64,000 bases of DNA from Siphonodentalium dalli (taxonomy: Eukaryota; Mollusca; Scaphopoda; Gadilida; Siphonodentaliidae): contig CP136067.1 of NCBI GenBank assembly GCA_032622095.1, positions 133,739,990 through 133,803,989 on the forward strand. Reading direction: 5' to 3'. The notes beneath the pieces are model-generated. The model was not told the DNA's origin, searched no databases, and saw only the letters and a list, made by a program, of their open reading frames with translations. The first letter of the stretch is position 1, and each line of letters begins with the position of its first letter. A program made the translations under genes and the position numbers. Positions 11,417-21,740 of this stretch are shown here, piece by piece.

Positions 11417-12650
11417 CGAGGACTAGCGAGCGCTATATCGGTATGTTGTAAACAATGTGGTGTCAAGTTCAACCAAAGTTAATTCATAGTTGTCCCCCCG
11501 GTGATGAGTGTTTGCGTATCGCACACTATTTACGCACTGTACTGTATGATAATATGGCTTTTGTTTACTAACAAGGCGTACAATCTTGACAATAATATGC
11601 TATTTATCCACCGCTCACTACGTCTATTGACTACACAAAGCCTGCATAATAAACGTTACATTTATTACGTCAATGTAGCTTTATTAGGTCAACGTAGTTT
11701 TATTAGGTTAGTACCTCTTTTATGACATAATTTGATATGCAAATTACGCAGGTAACTAGGGACGTCAACCGGCCTTAATGACGTCATTGTGATTTCAGAA
11801 CGCTTTTATCGTGTATAATTCACTAAAATAATTCGTAAAATGATATATGTTTTAGCTCCAAAACATCTATAAATCATCAGAACAAGGTCTGCTTATAATA
11901 AATATAAAAATTCCAACGAACTATATCGCTCTAAGCTGCACTCCGGTTTTCCCACGTCATGAATGCTAATTGGTTTGCTTGACCTAATAAATGTAATGGC
12001 GTAATCGAAGTAACGAATGTAAAACTGAGGAAAATGACAGATTTACCTCACAAAAGGAAAGTTTTGTGCGATGGATAAATAAAATATGTAGCTAATGTCG
12101 TCGCTTAAACTGTTTATGTCCGCTCGGGGGATTTGGCATCTATTGGACTCGGCAGAGCCTCGCCCAATAGATGCTCAAATCCACCTGCCGGACATAAACA
12201 ATTTAAGCGACGACACTAGCTACATATTCTATATTTATGCGATATTTATAATTAGTATAAGAAACAAATCTATCTATATTTTAATATCATTTATGTTTAT
12301 GGCGGTTTTAACGGATGTGACTTTTTAAACAGCAATACCGATCACGAGGACTAGCAAGCGCTATATCGGTATGTTGTAAACAATGTGGTGTCAAGTTCAA
12401 CCAAAGTTAACACATAGTGCCCCCCCCCCCCCGGTGATGAGTGTTTGCGTATCGCACACTATTTACGCACTGTACTAAATGATAATATGGCTTTTGTTTA
12501 CTAACAAGGCGTACAATCTTGACAATAATATGCTATTTATGCGATATTTATAATTAGTATAAGAAAAAAATCTATCTATATTTTAATATCATTTATGTTT
12601 ATGGCGGTTTTAACGGATGTGACTTTTTAAACAGCAATACCGATCACGAA
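11417..12650. repeat. Tandem dimer of about 305 bp, first unit interrupted
   Basis: Unit 2 is continuous at 12345-12650 (from CGAGGACTAGC to GATCACGA). Unit 1 is split into 11417-11607 and 12239-12344 by a 624-bp insertion. Apart from the C-tract length near 11493/12420 and a few substitutions the units match. Confidence 0.75.
11608..12231. mobile_element. 624-bp insertion with a terminal foldback
   Basis: Flanked by TATTTAT at 11601-11607 and 12232-12238, which in the uninterrupted unit occurs once (12534-12540), so this is a 7-bp target duplication. Its right part (about 12086-12228) is a long hairpin: ATGTAGCTAATGTCGTCGCT on the left arm pairs with AGCGACGACACTAGCTACAT on the right, closing near 12158. 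No protein is recognised. Superfamily unknown. Confidence 0.65.
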
Positions 12651-13114
12651 GGCTATCCATATCTTCAATCAGAGTTGCAGTTATTTTTATATGTAACCAA
12701 TATGCCAGGCCACACGACTGCCACGCAGGGTGAAAAGCAAAACGACTTAAACATATTTACCATTAGAATTTCCCACACCATACTGACGGGCTATGTGGGA
12801 ATGTACACACTGAGTTGTCATGTATATGTTTTGTAGGTAAGCGGTGTCCGACTAGGTGACCGATCGGACAGAGTCAGCGAAAATGACATATCGCCCTTCG
12901 GAATGACAATAATAATTCAAAAGGACTGGCCGACGGACTATAAAGCCTTCCTGTTTGTCAACTTATAGGCATAGTGAAAGCAATAATGGCTTAAAACCTA
13001 CACACACCACATTGTTAAATATGTAAATTATGTTAAATATGTAAATTATGTTCTTTACATCTGATTAATCGGCGTAGCGGTTGTCGAACGGACTGTTTTG
13101 CGACAGCAAATTAG
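12651..13114. other. Intron 1 sequence, nothing recognised
   Basis: Contains the short direct repeat ATGTAAATTATGTT at 13021-13050 and one diverged unit of the 42-bp minisatellite at 13058-13100, but no gene. Confidence 0.35.
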
Positions 13115-13905
13115 CAGGACACACGGACACCATGGTAAATTAGCAGGACACATCAACACCATGCCAAATTAACAGGACCCACCAAAAACATGGCAAATTA
13201 GCAGAACCCACCAACACCATGGCAAATTAGCAGGACCCACCAACAGCATGACAAATCGGCAGGGCCCACAAGCACCATGCATGGCAAATCAACAGGATCC
13301 ACAAGCACCCTGATATATCGATAGGACCCACCAACACCATGTCAGCGCACAGGGCCCACAAGCACCATGGCAAATCAACAGGACCCACCAACACCATGTC
13401 AAATCGGGAGACCCGCCAACACCATGTCAAATGGGCAAGACCCACCAACACTATGGTAAATAAGCATGACCAACCAACATCCACCATGATATCGACAGGA
13501 CCCAACAACATCATATCAAATCGGCAGGAAACAACAACAAAATGGTAAATCTGCAAGACCCGCCAATACCATGGTAAATAAGCATGACCAACCAACATGC
13601 ACAATGATATCGACAGGACCACCAACATCATATCAAATCGGCAGGAAACAACAACACCATGGCAAATATGTAGGACGTAGCCACCAACATGCACCATGGG
13701 AAATCGGCAGCCCCCCCCCCCCCCCACAGACACCATGGCAATCAGCAGGTCCCACCAACACCATGGCAAATTAGCAGGACCCACCAACACCATGTCAAAT
13801 CGGGAAGACCCGCCAACACCATGTCAAATCGACAGGACACACCAGCAACATGACAAATCCGTAGGACCTACCAACACCATGGCAAATCCACAGGACAACC
13901 CAAAT
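13115..13905. repeat. Minisatellite, units of about 28-31 bp
   Basis: About 26 units of the type ACCATGGCAAATTAGCAGGA followed by CCCACCAAC. Units vary in length and include a C run at 13711-13727. Open frames on both strands (13227-13793, 13339-13548, 13571-14052) come from the repeat and its lack of stops, not from selection for protein. Confidence 0.85.
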
Positions 13906-15600
13906 AGCGCTCAGGAGTGGCATATCTCATGGAAAATCAACGAAGGTTTGCTGCGTAAAGATTTACGAATAACACTCATGACTGGTGTAGTTCTCAATCA
14001 ATCACATGTGCACACGGGCACCTCGACTATAGCATATATACATGTAACTTGAGATAATTATTCGCATGTGGCGGGTTAATTTCTTTTATCAACGTGGTTA
14101 TACTGACATAAGACATAACATGTCATAAATGTGCGCGCGGAGACGCTGTTTTCTGCTTTTTAGACGATTAAGAACTTTCAGTTATAATTTGATGGGTTAC
14201 ATGCATGTCCGCATGACAAGTCATATCGCGATAGGCGTTTTAAGTATAGTTGCAATGTACATGAAGTTCATATGTACGAACATGCGGAGTACAATGTATG
14301 CACAACGACCTACACGTCATTCTTTTTTTAGATTTATCCAATTATACATAGCTAAAACAAAGCGTTTTGAACTACAATGTACTCTGATCAAATCAAGAAG
14401 AAAAAAATGTTTCTGTCTCACTAATCACTGTCAACATCATATTCATATAGTTAGGCGACTTCTGAAATAACGAGTTCGGATTACAAATGAAAACCAGCCC
14501 CAGCTACTCGCCCACTCTGTATTCCACATATATATAACCCTTGCCAATAATTATTAAAATATACCGGTCATTAGCAGTAATTATTTTCTTCGCAAACGAC
14601 TAATACAAACACACAAATGTCTCATTTATCAATGTAAACGAAGCGAAATATGCGATTTTATTCATTGAAAAATCAGCGCAGATTGATCATTTAAGGACGA
14701 CATCTTGCTCAACAAAATTAACAGTGATTCATAGCTAATGTTTGGATACTTGCAGAGATACTTGACTTATTTTGTGTCGAACTGGGTGAAGTTCATTCAT
14801 CGGTAGGGCTCGATTTAGTTACCGTATCACGTGATTAACTTTGGAAGTGCATGGCGGTTATGCCCATATTTGACATTTGTAACAATTTAAAACATATTAT
14901 TACTGCAAGAAAAACTATATATATGTTACTGGGACCTCATATCGGCCTTAGTGGAGATGACCTTAAGCTATGGCATCTTGCATATGGGACGGTGAGGTGA
15001 AAAACGTCCTTTCCAACACCGTTAGGAAAGAAGCCTCTAGAAATGTAAAACTGGTCCTGATGCAACTAAGATCTTTAAGCCTTGACCATTGTGTGTATGG
15101 AAAAAGAGCGAGAAACTGCCTCAAACATATTGTGACTATAAATGGCTAGAAAATAACTATCATCAGCGCATTAAACCAATAGCTGTGGACACATGTACCA
15201 CCGTAGCGATGGCATAGTAGGTGTGACAATTTATTATGGTGGAGTTTGGTGACAATTGGTCGTTATAATTAATATGCGATAGCAAGCCATGTCGCCCTCT
15301 GCAATTCGCATACTGAGTCTACCAAGCTCTACCAGCGACGGCCGATCTCTCAAGGATATACCAACCTGAATGTCTTGTCGCTGTTGATCTTTACTCAGCA
15401 CGCAGTGTTATATTTTGCATGCTAACACACCAGTCCACTTGATAATTTAATGAATAACCCATTTCTGTCAACAGCCATGATTGTTCTTACTAAGAACAAA
15501 TCGCCCCTGTAATTTATCAGCAAATGTAAGTGAGTCAAACCTTATGCGTAGAACTAAACGTCGCGACAATGTACAGTAAAAGTGTCACACACAAAAATGG
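13906..15600. other. Intron 1 sequence, nothing recognised
   Basis: No transposon ends, tandem units or exon-like pieces were recognised. The 113-aa frame at 14129-14470 starts with an arginine-rich stretch but has no family I know. Confidence 0.35.
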
Positions 15601-15603
15601 ACA

Positions 15604-15915
15604 GCTGCACCTATTTCAGGTAATTCTTGTCCACCTTGGAATGTCCACCAATGGAAGAAGATCGAAGTTTCCAAATCCGACATTTGAATCCCACCCCCTC
15701 TGGGTTTGGATTTTCCAACTGCTACCTCAAACGTTTCAACTGTTGGAAATTACCAACATAAATACCCCATTATAGGCGGAATGTCCAACTGAGATGCATT
15801 TCAGTCTAAAAAAAAGGACCGAAAATAGGAAAATGTTGGACTTTTTTTGTCTGATACGAACAAATGTCACAACATTAAAGGTATTCAATCCGATGAGACG
15901 GTCCCCATATCAAGT

Positions 15916-15949
<34 letters not shown>

Positions 15950-16530
15950 TTTCTTCAAAATACGATTTTGTGATAAGAATCGATTAATTACAACAAAATA
16001 ATGCTAACCGCTGTCAACTAAGGTATAAAATTTCCCAAATCGTGTTATTTATCAACATGTTGTTCAACGAAATATGGGCGTATTATCACTAGCCTATCAC
16101 GAAATGTGGCCGTATTATCACTTGATTTTAGAGTTATCCATCTTCATCAGCAATTTTGTCCGAGACCATCGGTTTGAAATCTCTTTTCTGGGGCACAAAT
16201 AATTACTCATTTTGAGAAATAACAATTTCAAAAATCGATATCTGATCACTCTGAGATTTTATGGGTGGGTTCCTCGACTCGAATCAAATATTTTTCACTC
16301 CCGAAGCCAAAGAAATAGTCATTTGGGAGTGTTCATTCGGATTATGCATCGTTGAATACTGGTTGGAATATCAAACTATCAAAACAAATTAAACCTACCT
16401 TTGGACTGAAATATCCAACTATATAGTGTTGTATTGCGCATGAAATTTCCAAAAGTAACTTTTAAAAGTTTTGACCAAAGTGGGGTGGAGGCAGACTCCA
16501 AACTCCCTATCATCACGTCCCTAAATTTGA
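15604..16530. mobile_element. Old copy of the hAT-like family seen at 39597, with a nested element
   Basis: The left part shares CACCTTGGAA and repeated TTGGAAAT / TTTCCAACT words. The right part ends TTTTGACCAAAGTGGGGTGG...CATCACGTCCCTA, matching the right end of 39597-40684 (GACCAAAGTTGGGGGTGAGA ... CCACGTCTCTG). It is split by the TTAA element at 15875-16353. The right end stops about 20 bases before the acceptor of sulfotransferase exon 2. Termini are too decayed to find the duplication. Confidence 0.5.
15875..16353. mobile_element. TTAA family K1, diverged copy
   Basis: Starts TTAAAGGTATTCAATCCGAT, then an (AAC)n tract at about 15916-15951, then the family body including ATCGATATCTGATCACTCTG and GGGTGGGTTCCTCGACTCGA. 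The right end (GTTCATTCGGATTATGCATC) is a variant terminus also seen at about 54615-54634. The orientation is opposite to the complete copy at 2469. Confidence 0.65.
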
Positions 16531-16545
16531 TATGACGAATTTCAG

Positions 16546-16753
16546 GTAACCCTTGTACAGATCAGGAGGTAGCACCACCTGAGCGGCTGGCCTTAATCAT
16601 AGTCGGGTACCTCCGTAGCGGTTCCACCTTCACTGGAAGTATATTCGAAACAAACCCGGATGTGTTCTACATGTTTGAACCTCTTACTGGCGTCCATGAA
16701 GCGTACGGGAACAAGACGAACTATACGGTCAAATACTTCGATGGCATCACAAG
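16546..16753 (+). CDS. Sulfotransferase coding exon 2: PAPS 5'-phosphosulfate-binding motif
   Basis: Encodes residues 32-101. The short stem (NPCTDQEVAPPE, 33-44) is followed by the core start RLALIIVGYLRSGSTFTGSI, where R55-S-G-S-T59 is the P-loop-like 5'-phosphosulfate-binding motif of Golgi sulfotransferases. NPDVFYMFEPL (68-78) is typical of the GlcNAc/Gal/GalNAc 6-O-sulfotransferase group (CHST1-7 in vertebrates). N-glycosylation sequons occur at N87 (NKT) and N90 (NYT). The acceptor is ATTTCAG ending at 16545 and the donor is AAG/GTAATA at 16754. Phases 1 and 2 match exons 1 and 3. In vertebrate members of this group the domain is mostly on one coding exon, so the split here is a lineage difference. 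Confidence 0.92.
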
Positions 16754-17006
16754 GTAATATGATGATACATCAAGCATAGTTACACTGCCGAATATAATAA
16801 TGTAGACTCTGGAATGCTCCGATTCGATTATGACTCGAGTCATAAACTCATTTTCATTATAATTACCATGTTGTTTACATCGTCCACAGAGCACATGAGT
16901 GTATTTTTTTAACTATAATCCATGGCTCAAATGCATTCATTTGTTGCATATATTATGTTGAATATAACAGGAGATGTACAGAACCACCTTAGCCATGTTT
17001 GAACCT

Positions 17007-17405
17007 TTAACCCTTTACCCAACAAACCGGCCAAAACCGGCCAAATAAAGCTTCAACAGCCTAAAATATCTTCGGTCTGTCTCAATAGAACCATACAAAT
17101 ATGGATATCATTGGAACCGGCTCCTTGACCACATTGTGATAGTTACAGTTAGCCCTGTGCCAATGCATTCTCTTATATATGCGAGTCGACCATAGGTCGC
17201 CTCGCATATATAAGAGAATGCATTGGCCTAAAAAAAATCTTTTTTTAACACTTTTTACCATTTTTTCTTACATTCTTTAACAATTTTATAATTTTTAATG
17301 TGTTAAGCCAATGCATTCTCTTATATATGCGAGGCGACCATAGGTCGCCTCGCATATATAAGAGAATGCATTGGCACAGGGCCCTTCTGTTGGGTAAAGG
17401 GTTAA
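17007..17405 (-). mobile_element. TTAA-flanked palindromic MITE (P3), inverse of P2
   Basis: TTAA at 17007-17010 and 17402-17405 with the same CCCTTTACCCAACA ends as P2, 399 bp, opposite orientation and near-identical sequence. Hairpins lie at 17158-17226 and 17307-17376. The second has both arms fully complementary. It lies 253 bases after exon 2, so P2 and P3 flank that exon as inverted repeats. Confidence 0.8.
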
Positions 17406-18239
17406 TTGGTATACAGAAAGCACATAACAAGAAACAGCCGAGTCGCATCGCATTGGATATAAAAATATATCGAATCAGGTCAAGATTAGATATTAATTAA
17501 TATACTAACCGGACAATAGGGGACACGCGTGTGTACGATTGTATACAGCAACAAATCGCATTTCTACTCTAATCCGGAAAGGTGATAACTCAATTCATAT
17601 CGTGCTTTGACTAAATAACGGAGATTTGTATGAAAGAATCACAAGTGATCATGCAACTTTGGTCATACATAAGCGAAATATTCTTATTGGATTGGAGCAT
17701 TTGGGTGAGGTAAGGGGAACAATCTTTAAAAACACTTCTTCAAATATCTGTTATTGAGTCAATATTATTCTCGGGTAATCCTATAAGATCAATCACTAAA
17801 ACACTTCTTAGTCAATATTAATCCTTAATATACCTGGATTTAATATACTGATCCTGCATGTGGTTGGGATTAGATAATAAATAATATTTAACCACCCCTC
17901 CGATTAAGTATTTATTTATATGTAATCCTATAATAATGGCCTGCAAGAAACTATACAGTTAATAACCTCGATGTATGTTACCAAGCATACTGTTTTGTCC
18001 TCTCTCTTGCAACAAACGCACACGAAGACTCATGATTGGTCTCAAATCGAAATAAAAATGGCAGCATTCAAGGAACAAACAGAAATAATCGAAAAATACG
18101 TATAGATATGATTTTATCTCGATATTTTTGGTATAATACTTCATATGATATCACATATTTCTCGAACGTAATTCGCTATGACTTTTGTCCGGCTTTGAAA
18201 TACATATACATTTATATGTTCGATTGCTAATCATAGTCA
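17406..18239. other. Intron 2 sequence, nothing recognised
   Basis: AT-rich DNA without recognisable exons, repeats or transposon ends. Confidence 0.35.
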
Positions 18240-19470
18240 TATAGCGCAGATGCCAAAGCTGGGCGTCCAGTAGATTTTTAAAAACCGCTGACATTCTCTG
18301 CCTCCACGACAAACTGTGGTAGTTTGTTCCATATGTTGAGCACTCTCAGTCTCTCTGGGTAAAGTAGTGGAGCCTATCATCCTTTGAGCGTTTGTTTATT
18401 TGAAATTTGTATGTGTTTCCTCTCGTGCGCTCATTGTTTGTTGGTCAGAACAGTGTATTCATGTCTATGTTATGTGCTCCATGCGATATCTTGTACGTTT
18501 CGATCAGGTCCCCTCTTAGTCGGCGATACTTCATAGATATCTATCCCAGTCCCACTAATCTGTCTCTGTAAGATAGGCTACGAGGTTTTGTTGCCAGTCG
18601 GGTGGCTCTCCTTTGAACGTTCTCAATTGCTTTTGTTTGTTTAATCAAGTTGGTATTTCTTTCGCCGTTGCCGCACTCCAGTATAGGTATAATGAGTGAT
18701 CGAATAAGAGGCACTATATTATATCTTTCGCTAAGAACGTGAACGATCTCCTTATTGTGCCTAGTATTCGATTACCTTTCGATACAGCATGGTTGAAATC
18801 AGAGGCGGACTGGCCCATCGGGAGACCGGGAAAATTCCCAATGGGCCGGAGGCCGGACGTGGGCCGCCATATGTGTTGTTTCACCAGCCTAATTGGTGCC
18901 TCGTAATTTTGTCATTAAATGAACTTGTCAGCATCATATAACACCACGTAAAGACCCCGTTAATCTCGAGATTTTAACTGTAACTCCCAGCTGTAAATCC
19001 CAAATAATTTCTCACGCACCCCTCCCGGACCCTCTCCCAATTGAAATTTCCAACACAATAGGAACGTTTCAGTTGAGGCCAGTCTAGATGGTAGGATTAG
19101 CGATTTTCTTGTATAGTTTTCAAAATTTTCTCACCCCGGGCTGAACAACCATGGACAGTCCGGTGTGTGCATGGTCTCTTGTCCGTAGCCGTGTGCATTT
19201 GTCTGGAGTTAGACCGCTAGATGTTATAATTTATGCAATTTTTCAGGTAAATTATGGAATTATGCAAAAACATGTATGGTCTGATTCTGATTGAAGGGGG
19301 GTTGCAAACGGAATGTGCCTTTGGCAGATGGGCCGGTATTATATTCATTTCCCGAGCCGGTTTTTTGGCCCAGTCCGCCTCTGGTTGAAATCAGTGCAGA
19401 AGGACCATTTTATATCTGTATCTATGTATATCATACACACTTTCGGGTTGTAAAAGTTTCGGATTGTAAG
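18240..19470 (-). pseudogene. Decayed LINE reverse-transcriptase C-terminal region (CR1/RTE-like)
   Basis: On the reverse strand 19470-19384 reads like YIDTDIKWS...DFNHAVSKGNRI, continuing at 18791 with LGTIRRSFTFLAKD, a Leu-Ile-Pro/Leu-Glu-Cys-Gly-Asn block, VQRRAT-like and YRRLRGDLIETYKI blocks, and ending with WNKLPQFVVEAENVSGF-like residues near 18290. This order is the part after the polymerase palm in CR1-like LINE ORF2s. Frameshifts and stops are frequent, so it is a fossil. A 584-bp hAT-like element interrupts it at 18792-18799. Confidence 0.65.
18800..19383. mobile_element. hAT-like non-autonomous element with 8-bp target duplication
   Basis: The termini are CAGAGGCGGACTGGCCCA and its exact complement TGGCCCAGTCCGCCTCTG. 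GTTGAAAT flanks both sides (18792-18799, 19384-19391). CAG...CTG ends and an 8-bp duplication are the hAT signature. The interior from about 19010 to 19320 is an antisense fragment of the CAGGGACG family at 39597 (shared GCCGTGTGCATTTGTCTGGA), so the element is chimeric or carries a nested piece. The duplication site lies inside the LINE fossil, which dates the hAT as younger. Confidence 0.85.
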
Positions 19471-19499
19471 TTGTAAAACTTGTGTCTCAATCCCGTTGC

Positions 19500-19837
19500 G
19501 TCATTATGCAATAAAATATATTTTCACTAACCTTTCGGGGCAGTTTTCCATTGTATCCGCACATCTCATATCACATGGTCTGCAAATAATTAATAACAAT
19601 GTACGTATAGCATTTTTAAAGCGCCTTATCCGATGAGGCCAAAAGCGCTCAATGATACAACACATGGCAGTTATATAAATGCTCTCATACATGGCCATTC
19701 GCAGAGCTCCTACACATTAAAAAACAATAAGTACTAATAAATAAATCAAACAATTCATATAAAATTCAGATCAAGGCTGAGTATATTGTACAAAACAATG
19801 TGGTTAGCTTTGATCGTCGTCGCTGCCATTGTGAAGT
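19500..19837 (-). repeat. Probable LINE/SINE 3' tail
   Basis: On the reverse strand GAGCGCTTTTGGCCTCATCG leads to GGCGCTTTAAAAATGCTA, the hairpin-like end common to CR1/L2-type 3' untranslated regions. Its upstream neighbour on the same strand is the reverse-transcriptase fragment at 20107-20420. The 28-nt word at 19557-19584 recurs at 29278-29305. Confidence 0.4.
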
Positions 19838-20110
19838 ATAACCCTTTCAGTGCCATATGCAGGTCCGATTTTTGTATCAACCCATATACCCTGTGCCAAT
19901 GCATTCTCTTATATATGCGAGTCGACCATAGGTCGCCTCGCATATATAAGAGAATGCATTGGCCTAACAATTTTTCATCATTTGTTATTATTTTTTACAA
20001 GTTTTTACAATTTTAATAATTTTTAAAAAATCTAAAAAAAAAATAGAATGTTGCATTGGCACAGGGTATATGGGTTGATACAAAAATCGACATGGCACTC
20101 AAAAGGTTAA
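19838..20110. mobile_element. TTAA-type palindromic MITE (P4), different shell, same hairpin core
   Basis: Right flank TTAA at 20107-20110; left flank ATAA at 19838-19841, probably a mutated TTAA. Long inverted ends share TGCCAT, TTTTTGTATCAACCCATATA and CCCTGTGCCAATGCATT. The intact hairpin core is at 19896-19963, while the second is reduced to one arm near 20050. The ends differ from P2/P3 beyond the first bases. Confidence 0.65.
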
Positions 20111-20420
20111 GCCTGGTTTACCAGGTACATAGCATGAAAGAAGAAATTCAATATATACAGGGAGGGGGAGAGACAGTCAAATTTCTTACAACATGAGGCA
20201 GCATTTTTTTTATAGTCAATACGGTCTTGAATTGGTAGCCAGTGCAGTTTTTTGAACATTGGTGTCAGGTCAGAACATTTAAGCTTCTTAAGAATAATCC
20301 GTTGAAGTTTATCGGTTTCTGACTTCGGTAAGCCGGGCAGAAGTGGGTTACAATAGTCCCTCATGGGAGGAACAAATGATGAAACAAGAGTTTGAGCAGA
20401 AACGGTGGATATGAATGGCC
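20107..20420 (-). pseudogene. LINE reverse-transcriptase C-terminal fragment (CR1/L2-like)
   Basis: The reverse strand encodes TVSAQTLVSSFVPPMRDYCN followed by PLLPGLPKSETDKLQRI and HWLPIQDRIDYK. DYCN-LL-GLP-K...LQ-I...HWLPI..RI is the conserved C-terminal block of CR1/L2-type LINE polymerases. Only about 100 residues remain, ending at the TTAA where the P4 MITE sits. Confidence 0.75.
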
Positions 20421-20837
20421 AGTCTCTTTAAAAAGACGATTTTTGTTGCTGGATAATTCCCGTCTATTTATTGTTTAGAAGGTGCACGTTAGTGCACACA
20501 ACATTGGAACGCAAGTTTGGAGTTTGGGATCATACCCGGGAAGATTTGAAATGGATGTCAGCCCTCTCTTTCAACCCACTTTTGGATGCTATAATTCAGC
20601 TGAAGAGCGTTTGCGAGTGTAAGTAGATTTCTATCTGCCCATGCACAGTAGATGTTTGCCTACTGTGCATGGGGTGGATGCCACCACAGCAAGAAGCAAA
20701 GCCCCCCCCATTCCGAACCTAGACCGGCGATGAAGACTTACCTTGTTTCTTTTGTGAGTTTAGTGTGTTGATATATATGTTATTTTGTGTTATGAATGGA
20801 TGTGATTTAGTGTCCTATTTTGTGCTTGTATGGACTC
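20421..20837. other. Intron 2 sequence, nothing recognised
   Basis: Includes a short palindrome CTACTGTGCATGG...CCATGCACAGTAG near 20640-20672. No gene. Confidence 0.35.
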
Positions 20838-20952
20838 CAATTCAATTTCAATTCGTTTAATCTTGTCGACCCATACATAATACATATGTATTAAGATAAC
20901 ATATCATACATTTATGTACATGGCTTACATAATAAATATTCAAATGATATAC
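20838..20952 (-). repeat. Tail of another LINE, (GAATT)-type 3' end
   Basis: The reverse strand ends GTCGACAAGATTAAACGAAT then TGAAATTGAATTGG, the short-repeat tail style of CR1-like elements, also seen at 27241-27260. The L1/Tx1 poly-T starts directly beside it. Confidence 0.4.
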
Positions 20953-21740
20953 TTTTTTTTTTTTTTTTTTTATAATATTTTTATTAGGTCAACAAAAAAA
21001 TATATATATAGGTGATATATTAAACATATTGTATGTAAAATAGAAAAGGAGAATTAGTGAAGTCAGTTATAGAGAATTTGATAGTTGAAATCGGGGAGAA
21101 TTTAGTAGAGGGAAAACAAAAAAGAGATAATGTGGAAAAATACATTTTAAAAGATAATATTTTGGTTTTCCTATTGCTGTTTGTCATGTGCCTAGAATAA
21201 TAAAATATGGGTGAGCTACTATCAGTTTTTTTTTCTATATCAAGGCCCTAGGATTGGCTTTGCGTTTTTATCAGATTTGTAATATTGTTGATTGGAATTC
21301 TGATTTATTCAGGGGGGTTGTTGCTCTCAGTTAAATTCCATACAGTATATTGACCAACATTTTATGTTGAATTATGTAGATAAATTAATTAAGGACAATT
21401 TACTGTATGAGGCAGAACTGGAACTTAGGCATTCTATATTTATTTTATTCCAAAAAGATCAATTCATAAAGACTCAGCCAAGCTAACAGGAGGGGCAATC
21501 CATCTAATATTATAATTTAGTACCTCTTGATTCTCTTATTATTTGACTAAGCGCTCCCAGCCAGTCCAACGATCCGTAAATTTGTCATAAAGACATTGAT
21601 TGAAAGAAGCTATTTTTTCAGCATTATAATAGAATTTTAAATCTATTTTAAACTCATTAAAAACAGGACATTTTTCCCTCATTTTTGATTTGAATATATA
21701 GAACTTAGCAAAAATTATCAGACATTGGGCTAGGTCAAAG
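20953..21740 (-). mobile_element. L1/Tx1-like LINE, sense 3' segment (ORF2 C-terminus, 3' UTR, poly-A)
   Basis: On the reverse strand ORF2 sequence enters at about 21740 (CLIIFAKFYIFKSKM), ends with FTDRWTGWERLVK and a stop near 21541, and is followed by an untranslated tail to a 19-base poly-A (poly-T at 20953-20971). The C-terminal residues are exactly those missing from the 3' end of the + strand ORF2 at 23450-27043. The joined structure is a sense 3' part plus an inverted 5' part, the geometry that twin-primed reverse transcription gives. Confidence 0.75.

Noticed and set aside
12900-13000. tRNA gene or tRNA-derived SINE
   Set aside because: I looked for A-box and B-box spacing and a cloverleaf in unassigned stretches, here and elsewhere, and found none that held up.
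13227-14052. 188-aa reverse and 118-aa forward frames
   Set aside because: Derived from the 28-31-bp minisatellite; low-complexity Gly/Trp/Val or His/Pro/Thr text with no conserved domain.
14129-14470. 113-aa frame considered as a gene or exon
   Set aside because: No recognised domain, no flanking transposon or splice logic tying it to the sulfotransferase gene, and AT-rich codon use as in surrounding non-coding DNA.
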